Assembly (NCBI GenBank): GCA_016217695.1
Contig: JACRHE010000090.1
Location: forward strand, 1-52,845
Source of the DNA: Nitrospirota bacterium
Lineage (GTDB): Bacteria > Nitrospirota > Thermodesulfovibrionia > Thermodesulfovibrionales > UBA6898
DNA: 52,845 nucleotides
Direction: 5' to 3'
The notes below the pieces were generated by a model that did not search any database, was not told the DNA's origin, and saw only the letters and a program-made list of their open reading frames with translations. Both the position numbers and the translations under genes were made by a program. This document shows, in pieces, positions 33,828 through 42,498 of this stretch; position 1 is the first letter of the stretch, and every line of letters begins with the position of its first letter.

Positions 33828-35759
33828 TCAGCCGTAGATCTCCAGAAAGACCTTGAGCACCTCAGGGTCAAGATGAGTGCGCTCAAGGGAGCAGACGTGA
33901 TCAACAGCCTTTTTCCTGTCAAAGGCCTGCCGGTACGGACGTACTGAACACAGGGCATCCCAGATGTCTGCGACTGCAAATATGCGGGCTGCCGCAGGTA
34001 TCTCCACGCCCCGCAGCCCTCTTGGATAGCCTGTCCCATCCCATTTCTCATGATGGCAATAAGGGATGTCGAGCGCAGGTTTCAGAAAACTGATCGGCGA
34101 GAGCATCTCATAGGCATATACCGGATGGAGTTTCATGATCTCCCACTCCTCCGGCGAGAGGCCGCCCGGTTTATGGAGTATCCTGTCCGGGATGCCCAGC
34201 TTTCCTATGTCATGCAGCATGGCGCCGCGCCGTACGTGGACCAGCTCTGCCTCACCAATGCCCATTGGTCGGGCCATATTCATGGTGATCTCTGTTACGC
34301 GCTGGGAATGACCCTCGGTCTCTTTATCCCTGAGGTCCAGTGCGCGCGACCACCCGTCCAGTGTGGTGTCATACGCTAAAGAGAGCTCGATATTTGAGCG
34401 CTGCAGGTCATTGAACATCGTTGCGTTATCGATCGCTATGGCTGCCTGGCCGGCAAGGGCCTCAAGAAAATCCAGCCATTCAGTCCCTGGGTTGATAAGC
34501 TCCCTGTGGAATATTTCAAGCGTGCCCTTTACCTCTCCCTTTGCTATGAGGGGCAGACCGAAATAGACGGTCAGGTCTTCCTCATCGAGGAAAGGCTGGC
34601 AGGTGTATGAGCCTCTTTCTGCCCTGAGGTCGGGTATGCAGATGAGACGGCGCTCAAGCGCCACCCTGCCGGCAAGCCCCTCTCCCAGTTTCATCCTTGT
34701 CTTGCGGATTGAATCGGCCCGGAAGCCGCGCCCCTCTGCGTATTCAAGCATCAGTGTGTGAGGGTTGAGCAGCATGATGGCAGCTGCATGGATATTGAGC
34801 TGGTTCATCAGGTGATTAAGCAGGACATTGAGGATGACCCTCAGGTCCAGACTGGCAAGTATCACCATGTCAATCTCGCGGAGGGTCGTGAGATGCTGCA
34901 GGTGCCTCCGGATCTGTTCCTCCGAGGCCTTGCGCTCAGTGATATCCTCGCAGGTAGTCACAATGCCTACCGGGTAATCATCCTCGCTCTTTACCACATC
35001 AGACATCAGCTGGACCGGAAAGACGCTCCCGTCTTTCCGGACATTCACAGATTCCCTTCTCCAGCTTTTTATCTCTTTCATCGACTCGATGGTCCGGTTT
35101 TTCCAGAGGCCGCTGGGAGCGAGAATCCTTACCTCTTTGTTCGACAGCTCTTTTACCGAAAACCCGTGCATGTGCGCCTCAGCCGGGTTTGTATAGAGGA
35201 TCCTCCCCTCGGTGTCTGTGATTGTCACGCCGATCTGCATCGTCTCGACGGCCTTTTTCAAAGCGAGAAGCTCTTTCTCTGCCTTCTTCTGCTCTGTAAC
35301 GTCACGGGAGACAACGACGGCATGCGTCACCTTTCCCTTCTCTCCGAAATACGGGTAGTAGGATATGTCCATATTTCTCACCCCGACCGAGGCGAACCTG
35401 AACCGGCCCTTATATCTCACCTCATCCCCTGCGAAGCACCTGTCGAGATGTCCCTTTATGATCTTGCTGAAGACAGCCTCACCCCACATATCCGAAACCA
35501 GGCTGTCAACTATCTCTTCCCTTCTTTTGTCGTGTGCCCTGCAGTACGCGTCGTTTACCGCGACATAGCGGTAGTCGATGTCCACGAGGCTCAGAAAATC
35601 CCTGGAGGTATTTACGATAAATTCATAACGCTTCCATATCTCTTCGATCGACTTCTGCTTTGTCTTGAGGCGTTCCAGTCCGCTAACACGGCTGCGGAGG
35701 ATTTTAAGATCGCTGATGAGCTCGGTTTTTGTTTTTTTATCGTCTCTTGCTTTTTTCAT
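33828..35759 (-). CDS. PAS-PAS-GAF-HD-GYP protein, probable c-di-GMP phosphodiesterase
   Basis: 643 residues. N-terminal coiled coil, PAS1 about 38-155, PAS2 about 160-275, GAF about 285-445, HD-GYP about 460-643. The domain is complete: HSQRV, MLHDIGKLGIPD with H516-D517, LKPALDIPYCHHEKWDGTGYPRG-type loop (HHEKWDGTGYP at 569-579), and VADIWDALCSVRPYR. HD-GYP proteins hydrolyse cyclic di-GMP to pGpG or GMP with a bi- or tri-iron site; PAS and GAF should add sensing. No membrane segment, so it is cytoplasmic. It lies after the phosphatase gene in the same direction but 227 bases apart, so probably separate. Confidence 0.92.
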   Translation of the reverse strand: MKKARDDKKTKTELISDLKILRSRVSGLERLKTKQKSIEEIWKRYEFIVNTSRDFLSLVDIDYRYVAVNDAYCRAHDKRREEIVDSLVSDMWGEAVFSKIIKGHLDRCFAGDEVRYKGRFRFASVGVRNMDISYYPYFGEKGKVTHAVVVSRDVTEQKKAEKELLALKKAVETMQIGVTITDTEGRILYTNPAEAHMHGFSVKELSNKEVRILAPSGLWKNRTIESMKEIKSWRRESVNVRKDGSVFPVQLMSDVVKSEDDYPVGIVTTCEDITERKASEEQIRRHLQHLTTLREIDMVILASLDLRVILNVLLNHLMNQLNIHAAAIMLLNPHTLMLEYAEGRGFRADSIRKTRMKLGEGLAGRVALERRLICIPDLRAERGSYTCQPFLDEEDLTVYFGLPLIAKGEVKGTLEIFHRELINPGTEWLDFLEALAGQAAIAIDNATMFNDLQRSNIELSLAYDTTLDGWSRALDLRDKETEGHSQRVTEITMNMARPMGIGEAELVHVRRGAMLHDIGKLGIPDRILHKPGGLSPEEWEIMKLHPVYAYEMLSPISFLKPALDIPYCHHEKWDGTGYPRGLRGVEIPAAARIFAVADIWDALCSVRPYRQAFDRKKAVDHVCSLERTHLDPEVLKVFLEIYG

Positions 35760-35880
35760 GACTGTCTGTTATGAAGCCCCGGCAATTAAGAGTTTTAGCG
35801 TCCGGATCGGGCAATCAAATTATATCATTTATTGTTCCGGGGGAAAAGGAGCAGGCAGCTGAAGGAGGCTGAAGGAGGTG

Positions 35881-36654
35881 CTAATCGCCTCTCTTAAAAA
35901 AGACAATCAAACTCCCGGCTATGATCATCGCAGAGCTGAGCAACTGTCCCATGGTCAGCGGGCCGAAAACGAATCCGAGATGCGCGTCAGGCTCCCTGAA
36001 GAATTCGGCAATGAATCTCATGGCGCCGTATAAAATGAGAAAAAGGGCGACGAGACCGCCTTTTTTGAGTCCCCTGTTTCTGAGAGACCACAGGATAACA
36101 AAGAGCAGCACTCCCTCAAGGAGGCACTCGTAAAGCTGGGACGGATGGCGGGGAAGGGGGCCGCCGGCGGGAAATACCATTGCCCACGGCACGTCGGTAA
36201 TCCTTCCGTAAAGCTCCCCGTTTATGAAGTTTCCGAGTCTTCCGAAGCCGAGACCGACAGGCGCAGTTACGGTCAGGAGGTCCGCGATCTGTAGGAAGCT
36301 CACACATGACTTTCTGCAGAAGATGAATGCCGCCAGGGCGCTGCCGATCAGTCCTCCGTGAAAGGACATGCCTCCGTGCCATACGGCAAATATCTCAAGG
36401 GGATGACGCAGATAGTTGCCGAAGTCGTAGAAAAAAACGTATCCAAGTCTGGCGCCTAAAAGCAGGCCGAGGATCAGATATGAGTAAAGAGAATCCACAA
36501 AGTCTTTTGCAAGCACGATACCCTTTTCCTTTAACTGATATTTGACCAGAAGGTAGGATGCTGCAAAACCGGCCAGGTACATCATGCCGTACCACCTTAT
36601 TGCAAATGGGCCGATCCTGAATATCTCGGGGCTTATGTTGGGATAGGGAATCAT
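35881..36654 (-). CDS. lgt: prolipoprotein diacylglyceryl transferase
   Basis: 257 residues, standard length. Lgt motifs are present: IRWYGMMYLAGF near the start, AVWHGGMSFHGGLIG (essential His and Gly region), RLGNFINGELYGRITDVPWA with the signature Arg and Asn, and PRHPSQLYE. Seven membrane segments fit. It transfers a diacylglyceryl group from phosphatidylglycerol to the lipobox Cys, the first lipoprotein step. It serves the several lipoproteins in this window. The gene is last of the long minus-strand run. Confidence 0.96.
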   Translation of the reverse strand: MIPYPNISPEIFRIGPFAIRWYGMMYLAGFAASYLLVKYQLKEKGIVLAKDFVDSLYSYLILGLLLGARLGYVFFYDFGNYLRHPLEIFAVWHGGMSFHGGLIGSALAAFIFCRKSCVSFLQIADLLTVTAPVGLGFGRLGNFINGELYGRITDVPWAMVFPAGGPLPRHPSQLYECLLEGVLLFVILWSLRNRGLKKGGLVALFLILYGAMRFIAEFFREPDAHLGFVFGPLTMGQLLSSAMIIAGSLIVFFKRGD

Positions 36655-36764
36655 AAACTCATTCTCAGTGAACCGTGATATTTTAACCTATCGGTGGTGA
36701 TTGAATCTTTATTATTGAGGTAATTAGGGAGAAACATTTCTTTGCGCAGAAAGAGCACGTATTT

Positions 36765-37619
36765 TTATCTCCTGAGGCTAACCCGCATCTTCCTGAGCAT
36801 AAGATCAGGTTTGTATGAGGCTTTCGCGATCCTGAGCGCCTCGTTATCAAGGTCCTGCTCCAGGTTAAGGTATCTGTATTTCGGGGGAAGTATCCTGGCG
36901 AAGTTGCTGAAGATGTACTGATATATTCCCCTGAATTTCTTTCTTGCCTTTGCAAAGTGGAGCACAAAGGTCTCCTCGTTCAGCTCCTCTCCTAGTATGA
37001 AGCCGGCGGGTTCATCATCGGCATAGTAGATCCCTCCGCACAGCAGAAGTTCCTCGGACATCCCAAGCGCCTCAAGGCAGGGCCCGTAATCGCTTTTCAG
37101 TTCCCCCTGGCCTGTCTCTTCCTGCCACTCCTTCAGGATGAAGATCGCGTTTTCGATATGCTCCCGGGTCAGAGGCACGGCGCGATGCTCGTATGATGAA
37201 GTGAAATGTTTCAGAAGGTTCCTTTTTCTGTGCAGGTGTCTTCCCGGATAGGTCGACATCTTGCCGACCGTGTATATATAGTCCATTTCGCCTTTGGTAT
37301 GCGAGAATTCAAACTTGTCTTCAGGGAAGACGGAAAGCCACGACTCCGGGACCGGGAAGAGGAAATCTACCGTGCCCATCATCTCTTTCAGGAGCAGAGG
37401 GTCGATATCCTTTGCCTCAACAGTCGGCATCAGATAGGTATGTCCGTCGTAGGCGATGCCCCTGATGAAGATCTCCCTGTCGGATATTACCTCATAGTTG
37501 TGGGCCCTGCGAAAGAGAAAGAGATTGGGAAAACTGTATTCGGATATCTGCGTGTCGATCTTCTTTAAACGCTCGTAGAGGAGGTCCCTGTGACTGAAGG
37601 AGAGCTTTTCAGAGACCAC
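36765..37619 (-). CDS. DUF2156 (phosphatidylglycerol lysyltransferase-like) GNAT protein
   Basis: 284 residues from GTG 37617-37619, whose first base is shared with the stop of the AtpI gene (TAGTG). Sequence features fit the DUF2156/LPG_synthase_C fold: NLFLFRRAHNYEVISDREIF, the middle MSTYPGRHLHRKRNLLKHFT, and closing EQDLDNEALRIAKASYKPD. Related domains in MprF transfer amino acids to lipids; soluble versions have unknown substrate. No membrane segments here. Its place between AtpI and Lgt gives no clear hint. GNAT fold is inferred from the family. Confidence 0.82.
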   Translation of the reverse strand: MVSEKLSFSHRDLLYERLKKIDTQISEYSFPNLFLFRRAHNYEVISDREIFIRGIAYDGHTYLMPTVEAKDIDPLLLKEMMGTVDFLFPVPESWLSVFPEDKFEFSHTKGEMDYIYTVGKMSTYPGRHLHRKRNLLKHFTSSYEHRAVPLTREHIENAIFILKEWQEETGQGELKSDYGPCLEALGMSEELLLCGGIYYADDEPAGFILGEELNEETFVLHFAKARKKFRGIYQYIFSNFARILPPKYRYLNLEQDLDNEALRIAKASYKPDLMLRKMRVSLRR

Positions 37620-37987
37620 TACTGCGTATCCCTTCCGTCCATGCCTTTGGCGTACCTGAGACCTTCGAATATGACCATCAGGAATACGACTGTAAGCCCC
37701 CCCAGTATGCCGAAGATGTTGACCAGCCTGAGATAGACCAAAAGAGAGATGGTAACCAGGAGGATCGTCAGCCGGAATACGCTGAAGAAGATCATCCTGG
37801 CTGTGGCCTTACCTGAGCCGAGGAGACCCTCGACTCCCCAGGCGAGCCCCCTGATATTTGCGAGCCCAAGAATGCCGCCTATCAGGACTCCTGCAGGCAG
37901 TTTTTTCCATTCGATAAATACAGAGACCGCTGCCAGCAGCAGCAAAATGATGAGGGATTTCTTATATATCCTGTTTATCAGTTCCAT
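37619..37987 (-). CDS. atpI: AtpI-like F0 assembly protein
   Basis: 122 residues from ATG 37985-37987; a TTG at 38005 is possible. Four membrane helices are evident: SLIILLLLAAVSVFIEW, LPAGVLIGGILGLANIRGLAW, ARMIFFSVFRLTILLVTI and FGILGGLTVVFLMVIFEGLRY. This is the ATP-synthase I / AtpI family that helps c-ring assembly. The start overlaps the atpZ end by 26 bases. It is immediately followed by a non-ATP-synthase gene, so the F0F1 structural genes are not here. The symbol is by family. Confidence 0.78.
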   Translation of the reverse strand: MELINRIYKKSLIILLLLAAVSVFIEWKKLPAGVLIGGILGLANIRGLAWGVEGLLGSGKATARMIFFSVFRLTILLVTISLLVYLRLVNIFGILGGLTVVFLMVIFEGLRYAKGMDGRDTQ

Positions 37988-38192
37988 CGTTCTGTTTTCT
38001 TGCAAGCCTTACAAGGTCCCTGAAACCGGAGATGATGCCGAGGATGAGGAAGATGATGGTGAGCCACGGTCTTGTATTAAAGGCCTTGTCCAGTCCATAG
38101 CCGATAGCAAGGCCTACGAAGGTCGATATTACAAGGTTGAGACCGACCGAGCTGGCCTGGAGCAACTGTTTGAAAAGAGGTTTTTCCGCCAT
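37962..38192 (-). CDS. atpZ: AtpZ
   Basis: 76 residues. Sequence has two membrane helices separated by a short loop (LNLVISTFVGLAIGYGLDKA; PWLTIIFLILGIISGFRDL), which fits AtpZ/AtpI-family (PF09527). The conserved GYGLD and GFRDL segments are visible. AtpZ and AtpI stabilise F0 assembly and may move Mg2+ or Ca2+, as shown in Bacillus. It lies 15 bases after the TorD-like gene in the same direction, so part of the same run, an unusual neighbour set. The rest of atp genes is absent from the window. Confidence 0.85.
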   Translation of the reverse strand: MAEKPLFKQLLQASSVGLNLVISTFVGLAIGYGLDKAFNTRPWLTIIFLILGIISGFRDLVRLARKQNDGTDKQDI

Positions 38193-38207
38193 TATCTTCT
38201 ACTCACC

Positions 38208-38729
38208 TTATTGAAGACCCTCGTACTCTCCCTCGATAAAGTTGCTTGTAATATCTGCTATCTCTTTATAAAAGACAGTGGCGCTCTGCTTTCTGACCTC
38301 TTCGCAGTAATAGGGTATCCAGTTCATGAGATGCGCCTCAAGGAATTTTCTCTGGAGATCCGGCTTTTCAGAATCGATGAGGTAGCTCATGAACAGAAAC
38401 TCCAGAGAGATGTGATCAGGTATCGAAAGGAAGTCTTCATCGATCGTCAACCCTGCTTCAGCATATGCCGCTTCCAGCTCAGCCGTGATATCCTCAGCAG
38501 TGGTGTCTTCGTCAAGTATGTAGAGGGACTCAAGCGGAGGCAGTTTGCCGTCAGGATAGAGGAAAAGGGCGTTGAAGTCTTCCAGTATCCCGAATTCGTT
38601 CTCTTTTGACTCAAGGCCGAAGTCTTCTTTCATCGCTTTAAGGACATCGTTTGCCGGAGGGCTGAAGAAAATATCGGCCAGCACGCGGTATGCCTCTGCC
38701 CTTTCCTTGTCTACGTCGAGAAGGGCCAT
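38208..38729 (-). CDS. TorD/DmsD-family redox enzyme chaperone
   Basis: 173 residues, all-helical and acidic. Segments RAEAYRVLADIFFSPP, LPPLESLYI and DHISLEFLFMSYLI fit the TorD/NarJ-like chaperone family, and the PxxxES and the D-H-x-x-xE-x-x-F motif are both seen. These chaperones bind Tat signals of molybdo-enzymes or multi-subunit redox proteins until cofactors are in place. The only Tat-like signal nearby is RRDFLK on the NrfC-like protein at 40103-40888. It is 103 bases after the NrfD gene. Confidence 0.85.
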   Translation of the reverse strand: MALLDVDKERAEAYRVLADIFFSPPANDVLKAMKEDFGLESKENEFGILEDFNALFLYPDGKLPPLESLYILDEDTTAEDITAELEAAYAEAGLTIDEDFLSIPDHISLEFLFMSYLIDSEKPDLQRKFLEAHLMNWIPYYCEEVRKQSATVFYKEIADITSNFIEGEYEGLQ

Positions 38730-38832
38730 GGATCAGACGAGAAGGATGAAGGGACAAAGGACAAAGGATGAAGGATGAATTTATAAATCTTTCCGGTCCA
38801 GTGGCTGTTATTCATAATTCATCCCTCATAAT
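38730..38832. repeat. short imperfect repeats between NrfD-like and TorD-like genes
   Basis: GGATGAA occurs several times near 38738-38777, facing TTCATCC and ATTCATAATT copies at 38812-38840. The stretch is low-complexity with inverted character. It resembles the common GGATGAA/TTCATAATTCATAATT intergenic debris of many genomes; function unknown. Confidence 0.5.
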
Positions 38833-40101
38833 TCATAATTTTTCAGAGTGTGCTTCCTCATGGGAAAATACAGGGAATATCCTGCTGATGAACCAGAAGA
38901 GCACAAAGGGCATGATGAAGATTGCAAGAGCGCCCATGACCCCTTCCTTGAAGGTCTCCCAGTCATGAGGCCATACAGGTATGTGATAATGCATATACCC
39001 CGCAAAGGAGAGGGAAAAGGCCTGCCCCCCTATCACGACATTCCACCTCATCATGAATACGCCGAACATCACCAGGATCACCCCTACGACAGCCCTCCTG
39101 AGCGTAAGTCCCGGTATCAAAAAAAGGATAAACGGTATAAGGTTGCCGATCGTATACTGCAGGAGGAAGATATTGATGAAGTCCTTTCCATAGATGACGC
39201 TCCTAAGCACGTCCCAGGACTTGACCGCCGTATATCCCCTGAATACAAAATCAAGCAGCTCAAGGCTTATGGCGAAGATAAGGAAGAAGAGCAGGTACTT
39301 TGCGGTAATGCGTATCACGCCCAGCTCGGCACTGGCTGCCTCACCCGGCGACTGATGATAGCGTGAATCCGCGGCCTTTCTGCGGGACGCCAGAAATTTT
39401 CTTATCTCCATCGTGACGATATAGGTCAGCATGCAGAGCGCGATTCCGGATACGATAGCCGACATGATGAATATGACAGGCATGAGCGGGGTCATCCAGA
39501 GGGCGTTTGCCTTAACAGAGCCGAATATGAAGCCTGCGTATCCGTGCAGAAAACATGCGACCGGAATCCCGATGCCGGCAAGGATCTTTATCGCCTTTTC
39601 ATCCCTGTGCAGGGACTCCTCACTGATGTCATAAACTCCGAGGGTAAGGGCGCAAAAGACAAGGTACTTAAACCATTCAAAAAGGGTCTTGTCCTGCTTT
39701 TCCTTCAGAGGCAGGGCTATCCCGACGAAATGCTTCCTGTAGAGGAACCACAGCTCCGAAGCCACGATCGCGCCGTATGTCGAAAAGACAATCCCGAATG
39801 CCGCAATAGCAGAGGTAAAGTGGGGTGTCATGAATACGTTTATGCCCCGTAAGGGATGCTGCAGGTGGAGGACGATCGGCATCGGCGCGGCAAAGAGCAG
39901 GGCAAAGGAGAAGACAAGGGCGAAGCGCGCCATCTCCTTCAGCTGCGTGATGCCGAATACGTGGTAGAGAGACGACAGGACGAACGCCCCGGCAACAAGC
40001 CCGGTCATGAAGGGATACATCACGATCTGCACGGACCAGTATATATACTCGTTCGGATAGACAAAGAGCTCTTTTATAGTCCAGAGTTCCCCGTGTGTCA
40101 T
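38833..40101 (-). CDS. NrfD/PsrC-like integral membrane subunit
   Basis: 422 residues with about ten hydrophobic segments. N-terminus MTHGELWTIKELFVYPNEY, then PFMTGLVAGAFVLSSLYHVFG; these match the NrfD/PsrC family (PF03916/PF14589) that binds menaquinol at the periplasmic side. Its start lies 2 bases after the ferredoxin stop, and together with the ferredoxin and two multihaem cytochromes it forms a probable quinol:cytochrome module. Such modules occur in Nrf, Qrc, Act and Tmc complexes; which one cannot be decided here. The C-terminus (SHEEAHSEKL) is hydrophilic. Confidence 0.9.
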   Translation of the reverse strand: MTHGELWTIKELFVYPNEYIYWSVQIVMYPFMTGLVAGAFVLSSLYHVFGITQLKEMARFALVFSFALLFAAPMPIVLHLQHPLRGINVFMTPHFTSAIAAFGIVFSTYGAIVASELWFLYRKHFVGIALPLKEKQDKTLFEWFKYLVFCALTLGVYDISEESLHRDEKAIKILAGIGIPVACFLHGYAGFIFGSVKANALWMTPLMPVIFIMSAIVSGIALCMLTYIVTMEIRKFLASRRKAADSRYHQSPGEAASAELGVIRITAKYLLFFLIFAISLELLDFVFRGYTAVKSWDVLRSVIYGKDFINIFLLQYTIGNLIPFILFLIPGLTLRRAVVGVILVMFGVFMMRWNVVIGGQAFSLSFAGYMHYHIPVWPHDWETFKEGVMGALAIFIMPFVLFWFISRIFPVFSHEEAHSEKL

Positions 40102-40102
40102 C

Positions 40103-40888
40103 TTACTTCACCTCCCTGTCCAGCCCCAGGTAAAAGACCTGAGGCTTAGTTCCGTACTCTTCCTTCAGGATACCGACCCTCTCGGTCATGATGACCTTTG
40201 TGACCGGATCGCCTGGGTCTTTGAGATTTCCTATCTGCCGCGCGCCAAAGGGACAGGCGCTGACGCAGGCGGTCTTCAGGCCCTTTGTTATACGGTGATA
40301 ACAGAAATTGCATTTCTCTGCGGTATGGTATTTGGGATGGAAAAACCTGACGCCGTAAGGACAGCCCATGATGCAGTATCCGCAGCCTATGCACCACTTC
40401 CTGTCAACGAGCACAACGCCGTCAGGCACCTGGTAAGTTGCACCGACCGGGCAGACCTGCACGCAGGGCGGGTTCTCGCACTGGTTGCAGAGCTTGGGCA
40501 CAAAGAAGGCCTTGATGATATCCTCATCCCTGATCTCCTCGTATTTGCCCTGACCGAGTTCGATCCTGGACGTCGTAAAGCCGTCCCGCGCACCTTTCGG
40601 GGTGTCTGCATGCAGCTTGCCGTCCTTGGTTATGACATATCTCTCGACCCATGTCCTTGTCACGTTAGCGTCATATGGGATCTCATTTTCGTTCTTGCAG
40701 GCCTTTACGCAGAGGCCGCAGCCTACACACTTATATGTGTCGACAAGGAAGACCCACCTGGTCTTTGAAGTTCCGCTCATGTTCGCAAGGATCTTCTCCG
40801 GCCTGATGATCTCGAAGGCCGCCAGCGGGAGGGTAATTCCTGCTATGCCTATCGCAGTATTTTTCAGAAAGTCTCTCCTGTTTATCAT
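40103..40888 (-). CDS. NrfC-like ferredoxin with four [4Fe-4S] sites and Tat-like signal
   Basis: 261 residues. N-terminus MINRRDFLKNTAIGIAG has the Tat pair RRDFLK and a hydrophobic stretch. Cys motifs for four clusters are visible: CVGCGLCVKACKNE, CNQCENPPCVQVCPVG, CIGCGYCIMGCPYG and CNFCYHRI with CVSACPFG. This is the electron-carrying subunit of NrfCD, PhsB and DMSO reductase-like complexes, on the periplasmic side if the Tat signal works. It links the NrfD-like quinone site to the cytochromes. Overlaps the 4-haem gene by 4 bases (ATGA). Confidence 0.93.
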   Translation of the reverse strand: MINRRDFLKNTAIGIAGITLPLAAFEIIRPEKILANMSGTSKTRWVFLVDTYKCVGCGLCVKACKNENEIPYDANVTRTWVERYVITKDGKLHADTPKGARDGFTTSRIELGQGKYEEIRDEDIIKAFFVPKLCNQCENPPCVQVCPVGATYQVPDGVVLVDRKWCIGCGYCIMGCPYGVRFFHPKYHTAEKCNFCYHRITKGLKTACVSACPFGARQIGNLKDPGDPVTKVIMTERVGILKEEYGTKPQVFYLGLDREVK

Positions 40889-41361
40889 TTCAGTCCCTCC
40901 AGAGAAGGCTTATGCGGGTTATGGCACATTACACACTCCACATCAGGATTATGCTTATCCGGATTAACGCCTCTGATATTCGCCCTGTCGCTTGTGGGAT
41001 AGGGGAGCCGGGCATGGCACCTGAGGCAGTGCTGCCTGCTTCTTTCAACAGCAAGCTTCGCCGGATTGTCCGGATGCCCCAGTGCCGGACCATGGCAGTC
41101 CTCGCACGGTATGATCGCATGGGGAGAGCTCATGATGTTTTCATGGTTTAAGGGATGGCAGCCGCTGCAGTAATCGCCGTCGAACTTATACTTGACTCCG
41201 AACTTTTTCCAGTCTTCGATATTGCTTTCCCTGTACCAGCCGTACATATAACCCCGCTCGTGGACTCCGAAGTCCTTCGGAACATAGAAGACCCTGACTA
41301 TGAGGACTATGACGACAAGACCGATAACTGTATAGAGAGGTCTTAAGACATGATTCTTCAT
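40885..41361 (-). CDS. membrane-anchored tetrahaem cytochrome c
   Basis: 158 residues from ATG 41359-41361 with GAGGTG just upstream (a GTG at 41370 is possible). One N-terminal helix (about 9-25) anchors it, then four CXXCH motifs: CSGCH, CEDCH, CLRCH and CVMCH. It has no NapC/NirT-like signature, and length is shorter. It is in the same operon as the 11-haem cytochrome, ferredoxin and NrfD-like protein, so it should pass electrons between them in the periplasm. The 4-base overlap with the ferredoxin gene suggests coupled translation. Confidence 0.88.
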   Translation of the reverse strand: MKNHVLRPLYTVIGLVVIVLIVRVFYVPKDFGVHERGYMYGWYRESNIEDWKKFGVKYKFDGDYCSGCHPLNHENIMSSPHAIIPCEDCHGPALGHPDNPAKLAVERSRQHCLRCHARLPYPTSDRANIRGVNPDKHNPDVECVMCHNPHKPSLEGLK

Positions 41362-41412
41362 GGGGAGCACCTCATAATTAGTTATTACCTAATTATACTG
41401 CTGTTTCGTAAA

Positions 41413-41449
41413 AAGGGGTCAGATTTTTTCTCTCTTAATCTGACCCCTT
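41413..41449 (-). terminator. hairpin terminator after 11-haem cytochrome gene
   Basis: A perfect 13-bp stem (arms 41413-41425 and 41437-41449, AAGGGGTCAGATT) with an 11-base loop. On the minus strand it is followed by TTTTT. It lies 14 bases after the stop of 41464-42465 and would separate it from, or partly attenuate, the 4-haem gene. The AAGGGGTCAGA motif also resembles a widespread repeat, echoed by TCTGACCCC in the 73-bp repeats at 45975-46120. Confidence 0.65.
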
Positions 41450-41463
41450 CCTGAATTCAGATG

Positions 41464-42465
41464 CTAAGGGCCGAGGAAAAGCTTCGGGTCCTTGTACTCA
41501 TGACACTTCACGCAGTCTTTTTTGGCCTGCTCAGCAGAGATCTTCCAGATATGGGGCTTGTGGCATTCCTTGCACTTCATGCCCATCACCTGGATATGGG
41601 CGCCATGTTTTCCTACACTCAGGATATTGTCGTGGCATGAAAGGCAGTTCCCCCAGTCAGGACGCGCGGATTTATGAGGTTTATGGCACGTATAGCAGTC
41701 GAACTGCATCGGCGCATTGTCAGGTACAACTATCTTGGTAGCCTTTTTTATGGTCTTTTCATCAGGCTGATAATGCGTGACATCGAGCGTGCCGTCTGCA
41801 ATCAGCTCCTGCCGGATCTTTTCGCTGCCGTGGCAGAAGAGGCATTTCTTGCGGCCCGGTTTGAGGTCTTTTGTCCTGTCCGTATGGCAGTTGAGACAGG
41901 CGAGCTCTCCCATGCCTGTGCCGTGAACGGCCTTGTCCTCATGACACTTTATGCAGAATCTCGGCTCTGCATTGAACTGGTGGGTTCTGTATCCGTGGCA
42001 GCTGACGCATTCAAGCTTTTCCATGAACACGTGCTTAGCATGCAGCCGTGACGTGTTGATCGGCTTTGCAGTCGGATACTGCTCGTCTCTTTCCCAGTGG
42101 CAGCGGTAGCAGACCTTCCATGCAACAATGATATTGCCGTGCCTCGGAGAGACGGTCTTTTGGCCGAGAAAGGCGAAACGGTACATCTGGACGACCTGCT
42201 CCTTCTTTGAGGCGTGGTGGCATTCGTGGCAGTTTATCTTCTGATGTACGCTCTTTTCCCACATCTTGTTGGCGTCATCGTGCACGTGACAGGTGTTGCA
42301 GGCGGCCGGGTCGTTTTCAAAGTAGTCATTGATCCGGTATCCGACATATCCCACCCCGAGCATGAACATCAGGACAAAGAGCGCGATGATGATCTTGGCC
42401 TTGGTGGATATCCCTTCATTGAGCCAGACAATAGTCTTTCTTACGAAATTCAACGGATTAAACAT
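41464..42465 (-). CDS. 11-haem membrane-anchored cytochrome c
   Basis: 333 residues. One N-terminal helix (about 24-43), then eleven CXXCH motifs by my count: CNTCH, CHECH, CYRCH, CVSCH, CIKCH, CLNCH, CLFCH, CYTCH, CLSCH, CKECH and CVKCH. The first part (helix, then NDPAACNTCHVHDDANKMW) resembles NapC/NirT-type quinol oxidases, which have four haems; this is much extended. It lies upstream of the 4-haem cytochrome, ferredoxin and NrfD genes. It probably takes electrons from quinol or hands them to a periplasmic acceptor. Exact partner unknown. Confidence 0.9.
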   Translation of the reverse strand: MFNPLNFVRKTIVWLNEGISTKAKIIIALFVLMFMLGVGYVGYRINDYFENDPAACNTCHVHDDANKMWEKSVHQKINCHECHHASKKEQVVQMYRFAFLGQKTVSPRHGNIIVAWKVCYRCHWERDEQYPTAKPINTSRLHAKHVFMEKLECVSCHGYRTHQFNAEPRFCIKCHEDKAVHGTGMGELACLNCHTDRTKDLKPGRKKCLFCHGSEKIRQELIADGTLDVTHYQPDEKTIKKATKIVVPDNAPMQFDCYTCHKPHKSARPDWGNCLSCHDNILSVGKHGAHIQVMGMKCKECHKPHIWKISAEQAKKDCVKCHEYKDPKLFLGP

Positions 42466-42498
42466 CTGTAAGCCTCCCCTAAGTACGTGAAAATTTCT

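Noticed and set aside
34758-35774. 338-codon plus-strand open frame over the HD-GYP gene
   Set aside because: It is fully antisense to a protein with clear PAS, GAF and HD-GYP motifs, and has no ribosome site or known domain.
37749-38609. 286-codon plus-strand open frame over atpI, atpZ and TorD genes
   Set aside because: Spans three real genes on the other strand, no family features.
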